Source of the DNA: an uncultured bacterium | GTDB taxonomy: Bacteria > Verrucomicrobiota > Kiritimatiellia > RFP12 > UBA1067 | NCBI GenBank assembly: GCA_902802945.1 | Contig: CADCOC010000003.1 | Location: 69,594 to 114,418, forward strand | Direction: 5' to 3' | Length of the DNA stretch: 44,825 bases | Shown here: one piece after another, positions 15,374 through 22,531 of the stretch | How the letters are laid out: each line of letters starts with the position of its first letter | Position numbering within the stretch: position 1 is the stretch's first letter | The notes under the pieces: model-generated | Told to the model about the DNA's origin: nothing | Database searches by the model: none | What the model saw: only the letters and a program-made list of their open reading frames with translations | Position numbers and translations under genes: made by a program

Positions 15374-15410
15374 ATTGGCGTCAACTGACCTTATGGGGCA
15401 TGATATGGTA
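15345..15410. repeat. Pair of 25-nt direct repeats over the hipB promoter and start
   Basis: Copies at 15345-15369 and 15386-15410 match at 21 of 25 positions and start with TGACCTTAT. Their start points are 41 nt apart, close to four helical turns. The second copy carries a decayed promoter (CTGACC-18-TATACC) and the hipB start codon. Likely autoregulatory operators, or a duplicated promoter. Confidence 0.5.
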
Positions 15411-15713
15411 TACCGAACGCGAGAGGAAATGCTGAAGGTTCTTGGCGAGAACCTCAAAGCATCCAGGTTAGCAGTTAATCTGTCGCAGCAAGTGGCGGCG
15501 GAACGGAGTGGTATTTCCCTGAAGGCCGTCAGGAACATCGAGTCCGGTGAAAACTCGTCGACGCTGTCACTTCTTTCGTATTGCAGGACGTTGCAGAAGA
15601 CCGATTGGTTGATGACGCTTGCACCGCCAGAACTGGATGCATCCCTTTTTGAGCGGAAGGATGTGTTCAAGAAACGCCAGCGCGCGAGTCGGAAGGGAAG
15701 CACCCATGGCTGA
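15405..15713 (+). CDS. hipB: HipB-type antitoxin, XRE helix-turn-helix
   Basis: A 102-residue DNA-binding protein. Residues about 17-65 form an XRE/Cro helix-turn-helix: NLSQQVAAERSGISLKAVRN, then IESGENSSTLSLLSYCRTL. It lies directly before hipA, with an 8-nt overlap (ATGGCTGA). The start at 15405 follows GGGG at a good distance; upstream in-frame ATG (15393) and TTG codons are alternatives. The family neutralises HipA and represses its own operon; the duplicated 25-nt repeats over the promoter are plausible operators. GC content is lower than in neighbouring housekeeping genes, consistent with transfer. Confidence 0.8.
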   Translation: MVYRTREEMLKVLGENLKASRLAVNLSQQVAAERSGISLKAVRNIESGENSSTLSLLSYCRTLQKTDWLMTLAPPELDASLFERKDVFKKRQRASRKGSTHG

Positions 15714-16899
15714 ATTCAGGCATGTTCGGCGCATCATGGTGTCGTTGTGGGGCGAGCGCGTGGGGACGATTGTCCCGTTGGATGCGCGACAGACTTACTT
15801 TGGTTTTCAATATGAACGCCAGTTCCTGAAGTCGGGCATTGAGATTTCTCCGCTGATGATGCCGCTGCGCAAGGAGCCGTATGCGTTTACGGACTTGCCA
15901 CGCAGCGAGTATGCGGGGCTTCCACCGGCTTTTTCCGACTCCCTTCCCGATGCGTTCGGGCGCTGTCTCATCGACAGATGGCTTGTTGAGAAGGGGTATG
16001 TACGATCCGAGATCACCGCGCTGGACCGTCTTGCGTACATCGGTCGGCGAGCCACTGGCGCGTTGTGCTATGAGCCGGATCTGGGGCCGGGAGGACGTCC
16101 TGCCGCATTCGAGATGCGCGAGCTTGTCGAGGCGGCGCGAAAGGCCGTGAACGGCGAGCTGGAGAATCTGGACGGCGAAGAGGCCCTGCGCGCGATCGTC
16201 CGGATCGGGTCGTCCGTCGGCGGCGCGCAGGCGAAGGCGCTGATCGGCTGGAACCGAGAAACTGACCAATTCCTTTTCGGCGACAGGGATCTTCCCGAAG
16301 GTTTCGAGCATTGGATCATCAAGTTTACGCCAAAGGAATACCCGTGGCGCGGCAGGACCGAGTACGAAGTGTTCAAGAAGGCCAGGGCTGCCGGAATCGA
16401 CATCAGCGAATCGGCGCTTTACGAGCTGGACGGCGTCGAACACTTCATGACGAAGCGTTTCGACCGCGATGGCAAGGCGCATCACCATGTTCAGACACTT
16501 TCGGCCATGGCGCATTTCCCGATGTCGGTTCCCAGGGAGTTTCGGACCTACGAGCAGTATCTGGCCACGGTCGATGCTTTGCATCTGGGTTACGAGGCGA
16601 TGGAGCAGGCTTTTCGTCGGATCGCCTTCAACGTCGTCGTTGGCGAATGCGACGACCACACAAAGAACTTTTCGTTCATGTTGCGCGAGGGTGGCGAATG
16701 GGCTCTGGCACCGGCATACGACCTGACCGGTTCGAGTTTCCCGTCGGAAGACCCGTGGTCCGCGCATGGCGGATGCCATCAACTGTCGGTCAACGGCAAG
16801 CAGTCGAAGATCACCGATGACGACCTGCTCGCCCTCGCGGACAGGTTTGCGATCGGCACCGCGCCGCGCGTTCTTGGCGAGGTGAAGTCCGCCTTGTAA
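15706..16899 (+). CDS. hipA: HipA-type serine/threonine kinase toxin
   Basis: A 397-residue protein. The start at 15706 has GGAAGGGA 7 nt upstream. The N-terminal HipA_N domain includes FSDSLPDAFG (about residues 83-92). The kinase core has SSVGGAQAKA (P-loop-like, about 175), the catalytic loop GECDDHTKNF (about 318) and the metal-binding AYDL (about 340). In E. coli, HipA phosphorylates glutamyl-tRNA synthetase and causes dormancy; here the target is unknown. All key motifs appear intact, so the toxin should be active. It forms a two-gene operon with the HTH antitoxin upstream, a typical acquired persistence module. Confidence 0.85.
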   Translation: MAEFRHVRRIMVSLWGERVGTIVPLDARQTYFGFQYERQFLKSGIEISPLMMPLRKEPYAFTDLPRSEYAGLPPAFSDSLPDAFGRCLIDRWLVEKGYVRSEITALDRLAYIGRRATGALCYEPDLGPGGRPAAFEMRELVEAARKAVNGELENLDGEEALRAIVRIGSSVGGAQAKALIGWNRETDQFLFGDRDLPEGFEHWIIKFTPKEYPWRGRTEYEVFKKARAAGIDISESALYELDGVEHFMTKRFDRDGKAHHHVQTLSAMAHFPMSVPREFRTYEQYLATVDALHLGYEAMEQAFRRIAFNVVVGECDDHTKNFSFMLREGGEWALAPAYDLTGSSFPSEDPWSAHGGCHQLSVNGKQSKITDDDLLALADRFAIGTAPRVLGEVKSAL

Positions 16900-16923
16900 G
16901 CGGGCGTAAACCTGTGGTATACT
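16894..16923 (+). promoter_or_regulatory. hisD-obg promoter
   Basis: TTGTAA (16894-16899, containing the hipA stop), 18-nt spacer and TATACT (16918-16923) with extended -10 TGG. The block TGGTATACTATGC is identical to those before larB and lysC. Confidence 0.65.
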
Positions 16924-16956
16924 ATGCGCAAATCCGTTGAGAAAAGAGAAGAGATT

Positions 16957-18264
16957 ATGGTGCGTATCGTCGAATGGGCGGCTGAGAAGCCGCAGAGCAA
17001 GATCGTCACGAAGTTCCTCGCGCGCAGCGCGTTCCCGGAGGAGGCCGAGAAGGCCGCCGCCGAGGTTCTCGCCGCCATCCGCGCGGAAGGGGACGCCGCC
17101 GTTGCGCGGTATGTCGCGAAGTTCGAGGGTGCGCATCTCACGCCGAAGCGTTTCCGCGTGACGGACAAGGAACTTGCCGCCGCCGAGGCGGCCGTCTCGC
17201 CCGATCTCAAGCGGGCGGTGAAGGATGCTTACGCGCGCGTGATGCGCTTTTCGAAGGCGTCGTTGCGCAAGCCCTGGACGATGAAGACGCCGAAGGGCGG
17301 CACGGCGGGTGAGTTCTTCTCGCCGATGGACCGCGTGGGCGTGTACGTGCCAGGCGGCACGGCGCCGCTTGCCTCGACGAGCGTGATGACCGTCACGCTC
17401 GCCGCTGCCGCCGGCGTAAAGGAGATCGTCGCCTGCACGCCCGCCGGCCCCACCGGCACGCCGAACCCCGTCCTGCTCTACGCCCTCAAGCTCGCCGGCG
17501 CCACGGAAGTCTATCGCGTGGGCGGCATCCAGGCGATTGGCCTCATGGCGTTTGGTACGAAGACCGTGAAGAAAGTGCAGAAGATCGTGGGACCCGGCAA
17601 CGCCTACGTGACGGCGGCGAAGCGTCAGGTCTATGGTTTTGTGGGCATCGACCAAGTAGCGGGTCCGAGCGAGATCGCCGTCCTTGCGGACGGCACAGTC
17701 AGCGCGCAGTGGGTCGCCGCCGACCTCCTCAGCCAGGCCGAACACGGCAGCGGCTGGGAGAAGAGCCTGCTCGTCACGCAGTCGAAGGCATTTGCCGAAG
17801 AGGTGAAGCGCGCGCTCCTCGCGCAGACGGCGACGCTGTCCCGCAAGGCGCTCATCCAGCGTGTCATCGACCGCGACGGCATCCTCTTCGCCGTTACGCC
17901 GACGGTGGAGGAGGGGCTTGAACTCGTGAACCGCTTCGCGCCGGAGCACTTCGAGATCATGTGCAAAGACGCGGCGAAACTGATGAAGGGCGTGCGGAGC
18001 GCGGGCGCGGTGTTCGCGGGCGCGTGGACGCCGGAGAGCGCCGGCGACTTCGTGGCCGGTCCATCGCACGTACTGCCCACGGGCGGCGCGGCGAACATGT
18101 TCAACGGACTTACGCCGGACGACTTCCGCCGCCGTCACTCGTTCGTCGCCTTTACGAAGGGCGACCTCGCCCAGACGAAAGCCACGATCGAGGCGTTCGC
18201 GCGCGTGGAGGGACTCGACGCGCACGGTCGCGCCGCGACCATTCGATTTGAGGGACCGCAATGA
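16957..18264 (+). CDS. hisD: Histidinol dehydrogenase
   Basis: The enzyme catalyses the last two steps of histidine synthesis, L-histidinol to L-histidine with two NAD+, using zinc. The start at 16957 (435 residues) follows a GA-rich ribosome binding site; the upstream ATG at 16924 touches the -10 box and is rejected. Visible landmarks are GVYVPGGTAPLASTSVMT, KIVGPGNAYV, AGPSEIAVLAD, the zinc ligands in LLSQAEHGS (Gln and His), the catalytic APEHFEI (Glu-His), AGDFVAGPSHVLPTGG (Asp ligand) and the C-terminal His in LDAHGRAA. No other his genes are near. It overlaps obg by 4 nt (ATGA). Confidence 0.95.
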   Translation: MVRIVEWAAEKPQSKIVTKFLARSAFPEEAEKAAAEVLAAIRAEGDAAVARYVAKFEGAHLTPKRFRVTDKELAAAEAAVSPDLKRAVKDAYARVMRFSKASLRKPWTMKTPKGGTAGEFFSPMDRVGVYVPGGTAPLASTSVMTVTLAAAAGVKEIVACTPAGPTGTPNPVLLYALKLAGATEVYRVGGIQAIGLMAFGTKTVKKVQKIVGPGNAYVTAAKRQVYGFVGIDQVAGPSEIAVLADGTVSAQWVAADLLSQAEHGSGWEKSLLVTQSKAFAEEVKRALLAQTATLSRKALIQRVIDRDGILFAVTPTVEEGLELVNRFAPEHFEIMCKDAAKLMKGVRSAGAVFAGAWTPESAGDFVAGPSHVLPTGGAANMFNGLTPDDFRRRHSFVAFTKGDLAQTKATIEAFARVEGLDAHGRAATIRFEGPQ

Positions 18265-19469
18265 AGACGCGCACGTTTATTGACCAAGTTGACGTAATCG
18301 TCCGATCCGGCAAGGGCGGCGACGGTTCGGCCTCGTTCCGACGCGAGGCGCTTGTCGCGTTCGGCGGGCCCGACGGCGGCGACGGCGGACGCGGCGGCGA
18401 CGTGGTGTTGCGCGGCTCCACGCACGTCAACTCGCTCATCTCGCTTTACTTCGACCCGAAGCTCTACGCCGAGGATGGCGTGCCGGGTTCCGGCAAGCGC
18501 TGTTTCGGACGGCGCGGGAAGGACCTCGTGGTGGACGTACCGTGCGGCACGCTCGCCACGGATGCCGATACGGGGCTCGTGGTGGCGGACATCGTGTCGC
18601 CCGGCCAGCGTGTCATCGTCGCGAAAGGCGGCGTGGGCGGATACGGCAACGTGCATTTCAAGAGCGCCGTCAACCAGGCCCCCACCGAGCACACGCCGGG
18701 CGGTCCGGCCGAGGAGCGGCGTCTCCACCTCGAGCTGAAGACGATTGCGGACGCCGGATTGCTCGGCTTCCCCAATGCCGGCAAGAGCTCCATCCTCACG
18801 GCGCTCTCGTCCGCCACGCCGAAGATCGCGTCCTATCCGTTCACGACGCTCAACCCCATCGTGGGCACGATCGAGTACGAGGACTTCGCGCAGATTCGCA
18901 TGGCGGATGTCCCGGGAATCATCGAGGGCGCGTCGCAGGGCGTGGGACTTGGCCTCGCGTTCCTCAAGCACCTCGAACGCGCGCGCGTGCTCGTGTATAT
19001 GATCGACATGGCGGGCACGGACAACCGCAAGCCGTGGGACGACTACCGCGTCCTCGCCGATGAAATCGCCGCATTCAACGCGGAGTTGCCGGAGCGTCCG
19101 TTCCTCGTGGTCGCGAACAAGATGGACCAAGCGGCAGCCCGCAAGAACTTGAAGCGGTTCGTGAAGGAGACGGGCGTCACGCCCATCGCGCTCAGCTGCA
19201 CGCCCACGCTCAAGGACCTGCGCGAGTACGCCGACCTCAAGGACTATCCGGGGGAAGTGGGGCTCGATGCCTTCAAGGCCGCGCTCCGCAAGCTCGTGAA
19301 CCCCAAGCCGCGCGCGCACCAGCATCTGGAAGCGCCGCCTCCGCCGCTCAGCGAAATGCCCGATACGACGGGTGAGGAGATTCCTGCCGAGGCGCTCAAG
19401 TTCGCGACCTTCCTCAAACTCGACGCGCCGAAGAAAAAGTCACATCCTAGTCGAGGCAATATTCACTGA
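18261..19469 (+). CDS. obg: GTPase Obg/CgtA
   Basis: A 402-residue ribosome-associated GTPase involved in 50S subunit maturation and stress response. The Gly-rich Obg domain covers residues about 1-158 (GGPDGGDGGRGGDVV, GGVGGYGNVHFKSA). The G domain has G1 GFPNAGKSS, G2 PFTT, G3 DVPGI and G4 NKMD. The C-terminal tail (about 335-402) is Pro-rich then Lys-rich and does not look like a standard OCT domain. The 4-nt overlap with hisD suggests coupled translation. Family assignment is secure. Confidence 0.95.
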   Translation: MKTRTFIDQVDVIVRSGKGGDGSASFRREALVAFGGPDGGDGGRGGDVVLRGSTHVNSLISLYFDPKLYAEDGVPGSGKRCFGRRGKDLVVDVPCGTLATDADTGLVVADIVSPGQRVIVAKGGVGGYGNVHFKSAVNQAPTEHTPGGPAEERRLHLELKTIADAGLLGFPNAGKSSILTALSSATPKIASYPFTTLNPIVGTIEYEDFAQIRMADVPGIIEGASQGVGLGLAFLKHLERARVLVYMIDMAGTDNRKPWDDYRVLADEIAAFNAELPERPFLVVANKMDQAAARKNLKRFVKETGVTPIALSCTPTLKDLREYADLKDYPGEVGLDAFKAALRKLVNPKPRAHQHLEAPPPPLSEMPDTTGEEIPAEALKFATFLKLDAPKKKSHPSRGNIH

Positions 19470-19542
19470 TTCACTGTATTGCGTAAACGGTCGATATAGT
19501 AAATTCTCTTTTTAATTGTTCGAACCAGTTGCAAACCCCTTC

Positions 19543-19644
19543 TTGCTTTCGCTGCTGGGAGTTTCGGAGTTTAGGAGATTTGGAGTAAACTGTCAAAATG
19601 TCTCCATAACTCCAGAACTCTAAGTCTCCCAATAGCGAAAGCAA
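19543..19644. repeat. 8-nt-phased palindromic repeat, copy 1
   Basis: Ends are perfect inverted repeats TTGCTTTCGCT (19543-19553) and AGCGAAAGCAA (19634-19644). Inside, the left arm has GGAG every 8 nt (GGGAGTTTCGGAGTTTAGGA and on) and the right arm has CTCC/CTCT every 8 nt, so the whole 102 nt can fold into one long hairpin. A second copy lies at 24271-24371. The flank AACCCCTT before it is also shared. The rest of 19470-19702 shows no gene. Confidence 0.8.
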
Positions 19645-19702
19645 TCAAAGTTACCCCATACCCATTCCTGTGCGAAGCGTAGGCGACGGACTGACTGGTT
19701 GC

Positions 19703-19732
19703 TTGACGGCAGGGGGCGTAATTTGGTACAAT
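19703..19732 (+). promoter_or_regulatory. Promoter of the AAA ATPase gene
   Basis: TTGACG (19703-19708), 18-nt spacer and TACAAT (19727-19732) with extended -10 TGG. The leader of about 65 nt contains the direct repeat TTTGGCAAAT twice (from about 19751 and 19767). Confidence 0.6.
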
Positions 19733-19806
19733 TACCACTGCAAACGGCGGTTTGGCAAATAGTCATTTGGCAAATGCCAGCCTGCTAAAAATGAAGTGGA
19801 TTGATA

Positions 19807-21132
19807 ATGAAGTTCTATGGTAGAGAAGAGGAGTTGCGAGAATTGCGGCGGATTCGGGAATCGTCCTTTGAATCGGCTCGTTTTACTGTTATCACGGGAC
19901 GTCGGCGCGTTGGCAAGACGGAACTTTTGGAGAAGGCGTTGAATGACGGTTCTTCCCCTTACCTCTATTTGCTTGTAACGGAGAGGGCGGAAAAGGATTT
20001 GTGTTTCATCTTTCAGGAGGAAGCGCAAAAGGTCATCACGCAGCCGATTCTGGGGTCTGTCGCACGGTTCGGGCAACTCTTTGAAATCATCATGGCCTAT
20101 TCGGTTCAGACGCCCATGACGCTCGTCATAGACGAGTTTCAGGACTTTGACAAAATAGACAGAGGTATCTTTGGCGACATGCAGGGCGTGTGGGACCGCT
20201 ATCATGGAAAGGCGAGGCTCAATCTCGTTGTCTGCGGCAGCGTCAACAGGATGATGAACAAGATTTTCTTCGATGATTCGCAACCGCTGTACGGACGCGA
20301 TACGGGGAGATTGCGCATTGCGCCTTTCTCCACGGCACTTGTGAAGAAGATCTTGCGCGATCACGACGAGAAAGCGACGAATCGCGATTTGCTCGCCCTG
20401 TGGGCCCTGACGGGCGGCGTGGCGAGGTATGTCGAGTTGCTCATGGATGCCGGGGCGTGGACCCGAAAAGGCATGTTGGAGACGGTGTTTTCCATCAGCT
20501 CGTCCTACATCGACGAGGGACGTCTTTCGCTCAACAGAGAGTTCGGAAAGGATTTTGGCGTCTACTTCTCGATTCTTTCGGCCATCGCATCTGGAAGGAC
20601 CTCCTTCTCCGAGATCTACAACATCATCGGCAAGGACGTTGGCGGCCAGCTGACACGGCTTGAGACCTATTATGCCTTTATCGCCAAGGTGTGTCCGGCT
20701 TATGAGACACCCAGCACGCGCAACTGTCTGTACAGGATCGACGATTGCTTCTTCCGTTTTTGGTTCCGGTTCGTCTACAAGTACATGCATCTTGTCGAGC
20801 AGAGGAAGTTCGCGGGGCTGGTAGAATTGGTCGAGAAGGATCTCGACAGTTTTCTCGGCGTGTCGCTGGAACATTACTTCAGGACGAAGTTGCTCGAAGA
20901 CGATTCCTACACGCGGGCGGCCAATTGGTGGGACAGAAAAGGCGAGAACGAGATCGACCTCGTCTGCGAGAACGAGTTCAAGGAGACGGTGGATTTCTTC
21001 GAGGTGAAGCTTGATGCTCGGCGGTATGACGAGAGAGTGCTTCGGAGCAAGGTCGAGGCTTTTCTGAGGAAACACCCGGATAAGAGGCGCGGCGATTCGC
21101 GGATTGGTCTTCTGTCGGTCGGCGACATGTGA
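19807..21132 (+). CDS. Archaeal-type AAA ATPase with DUF234/nuclease-like C-terminus
   Basis: A 441-residue protein from ATG 19807; an in-frame TTG at 19801 is possible. FYGREEELREL at the N-terminus, Walker A TGRRRVGKTEL (about residues 31-41) and Walker B LVIDEFQDF (about 108-116) mark the ATPase_2 family. The middle is a winged-helix-like region. The C-terminal DUF234 part contains NCLYRIDDCFFRFWFRFVYK and a restriction-nuclease-like core, WWDRKGENEIDLV followed by FFEVK (E-x-D...E-x-K). The family is widespread, mobile and poorly understood; a nucleic-acid-related or defence role is suspected. GC content is lower than in neighbours and it follows a palindromic repeat, both consistent with transfer. 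Confidence 0.78.
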   Translation: MKFYGREEELRELRRIRESSFESARFTVITGRRRVGKTELLEKALNDGSSPYLYLLVTERAEKDLCFIFQEEAQKVITQPILGSVARFGQLFEIIMAYSVQTPMTLVIDEFQDFDKIDRGIFGDMQGVWDRYHGKARLNLVVCGSVNRMMNKIFFDDSQPLYGRDTGRLRIAPFSTALVKKILRDHDEKATNRDLLALWALTGGVARYVELLMDAGAWTRKGMLETVFSISSSYIDEGRLSLNREFGKDFGVYFSILSAIASGRTSFSEIYNIIGKDVGGQLTRLETYYAFIAKVCPAYETPSTRNCLYRIDDCFFRFWFRFVYKYMHLVEQRKFAGLVELVEKDLDSFLGVSLEHYFRTKLLEDDSYTRAANWWDRKGENEIDLVCENEFKETVDFFEVKLDARRYDERVLRSKVEAFLRKHPDKRRGDSRIGLLSVGDM

Positions 21133-21152
21133 AAGCGGCGCAACGGGGAATG

Positions 21153-21161
21153 TGGTATACT
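21153..21161 (+). promoter_or_regulatory. larB extended -10 promoter, predicted leaderless
   Basis: TGG plus TATACT (21156-21161) with no good -35 box. Eight nt separate the -10 from the ATG at 21170. The 13-nt block from 21153 equals those before hisD and lysC. Confidence 0.55.
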
Positions 21162-21169
21162 ATGCCACC

Positions 21170-21865
21170 ATGAAAACACCACCTGTAAAAGACATCGGAT
21201 TTGCGAAGCTCGATTTCGCGCGGCGCGCGCGCACCGGGTTCGGCGAGACCGTGTACGGTCCCGGCAAGACGCCGGAGCAGATGGTCGGCATCTTCCGCGC
21301 GTTCCGCGAGAAGAAGCTGCCCGTGCTCGCGACGCGCTGCACGGCCGAGCAGGCGGCGGCGCTTAGAGAGGCGGGCGTCCCCGTGCGCCATGACCCCGTT
21401 GCGCGTGCGATTACCTCTGATTGGGGCCGCAACAAGAAACTGAAGGGGCGTCTGGCCGTGCTTACGGGCGGCACGGCGGACATCCCTGTGGCGGAAGAGG
21501 CCGCGCAGGCGGCGGAATTCTTCGGCGCGACGGTTGATCGGTTCTTCGACGTGGGCGTGGCGGGACTGCACCGATTGCTGTCAAAACTGGATGCCATCCG
21601 TCGGGCGGACGTCATAATCGCCGTGGCGGGCATGGAGGGGGCGTTGCCGAGCGTGGTGGCGGGACTCGTCGCCGTGCCGGTGGTGGCGGTGCCGACGTCC
21701 GTCGGCTACGGCGTGGGCGCGGGTGGCGTGGCCGCCGCGCTCGCGATGCTGAATTCATGCGCAGAGGGCGTGTCGGTGGTGAACATCGACAACGGCTTCG
21801 GCGCGGCCGTTGTGGCGTGTCGCATGCTTGCGCGTCCGGGGCATCGTCGGAGCGCAAACCCTTAG
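21170..21865 (+). CDS. larB: LarB, nickel pincer cofactor carboxylase/hydrolase
   Basis: A 231-residue protein. LarB carboxylates nicotinic acid adenine dinucleotide and hydrolyses it to the dicarboxylate precursor of the nickel-pincer nucleotide used by lactate racemase-type enzymes. Residues about 10-35 carry the LarB-specific FAKLDFARRARTGFGETVYG. The C-terminal PurE-like domain has LTGGTADIPVAEEAA, AGMEGALPSVVAGL and PTSVGYG. The start at 21170 directly follows the promoter. No larC, larE or larA is visible nearby, so partners must be elsewhere. Confidence 0.9.
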   Translation: MKTPPVKDIGFAKLDFARRARTGFGETVYGPGKTPEQMVGIFRAFREKKLPVLATRCTAEQAAALREAGVPVRHDPVARAITSDWGRNKKLKGRLAVLTGGTADIPVAEEAAQAAEFFGATVDRFFDVGVAGLHRLLSKLDAIRRADVIIAVAGMEGALPSVVAGLVAVPVVAVPTSVGYGVGAGGVAAALAMLNSCAEGVSVVNIDNGFGAAVVACRMLARPGHRRSANP

Positions 21866-21913
21866 GTCAGACATGGGCGGTTTTACGGCAAAGTAAATTT
21901 CTTGTAATCCCGC

Positions 21914-21942
21914 TTCCATTTTCGCCGTGAAAAGGGTATAAT
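21914..21942 (+). promoter_or_regulatory. Promoter of the secreted repeat protein gene
   Basis: TTCCAT (21914-21919), 17-nt spacer and a perfect TATAAT (21937-21942). The leader of about 33 nt contains CTGGAGA before the ATG at 21982. Confidence 0.65.
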
Positions 21943-21981
21943 CTTCTCCACACACCAAAAAGCAACTGGAGAATCAAGAAC

Positions 21982-22500
21982 ATGAAAAAACTGGTGATGG
22001 CGTTTGCGATCCTGTGTTCGGCGTCCGCACTCTGCGCGGAACCCGATTATTATGCTGCGCTGTGCGCGTGGGCACCCGGACAGGTTCCCTCTTCGTCGAG
22101 TTCGGTGATTTGGGGCGTCCGAGGCACGTTGTTCTATGGCGACTGTATGCGTATGGACGGGCTTGACCTCGCCATTGGCGCAAATCGTACGCGCGAGCGC
22201 TTCAATGGTCTTGGCGTCGCGCTCGTGTACAACTACGCCAACAGCCTCGCCGGTGTGGAGCTGGGATTCGCGAACGTGGTCGAGCGCGAGTCTTACGGTC
22301 TGCAGCTCGGCGCGTGGAATTACGCCGGTGAAGTCTACGGCGCGCAGGGCGGCATCGTCAATGTAGCTGACTACTGTGCAGGTTTGCAGGTCGGTCTTTT
22401 CAACTGGACAGACAATCTTGACGGCCTGCAGCTGGGTCTCATCAACGTGATCATTGACCAGCCGGTTTGCGTGTTCCCCTTCCTGAACATCGGTTTCTAA
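21982..22500 (+). CDS. Secreted repeat protein with GLQLG-type repeats
   Basis: A 172-residue protein with a signal peptide cleaved after about SALCA (residue 19). From about residue 75 it has short repeats of the form G-x-x-x-G-h-x-N-x-x (GVELGFANVV, GLQLGAWNYA, GAQGGIVNVA, GLQVGLFNWT, GLQLGLINVI), with a spacing near 20 residues. This resembles the surface repeat family known from Leptospira (LA_2272-like), recalled from memory and not checked. It ends in an aromatic residue (LNIGF), as outer-membrane beta-barrel proteins often do, so an outer-membrane location is possible. Function unknown. Confidence 0.65.
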   Translation: MKKLVMAFAILCSASALCAEPDYYAALCAWAPGQVPSSSSSVIWGVRGTLFYGDCMRMDGLDLAIGANRTRERFNGLGVALVYNYANSLAGVELGFANVVERESYGLQLGAWNYAGEVYGAQGGIVNVADYCAGLQVGLFNWTDNLDGLQLGLINVIIDQPVCVFPFLNIGF

Positions 22501-22522
22501 GGCGCGTCGTACTCGACGCACC
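22501..22522 (+). terminator. Hairpin between the repeat protein gene and glnS
   Basis: GGCGCGTCG and CGACGCACC pair over 9 positions with one mismatch around a TACT loop. Only GTTTCT follows, so it is a weak terminator or attenuator at best. Confidence 0.35.
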
Positions 22523-22531
22523 GTTTCTGAC

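Noticed and set aside
16924..16956. N-terminal extension of hisD from ATG 16924
   Set aside because: The ATG directly abuts the TATACT box, so it cannot be in the transcript from this promoter.
15667..18261. 864-codon open frame on the minus strand
   Set aside because: Covers hipA and hisD in antisense; both have intact family motifs on the plus strand.
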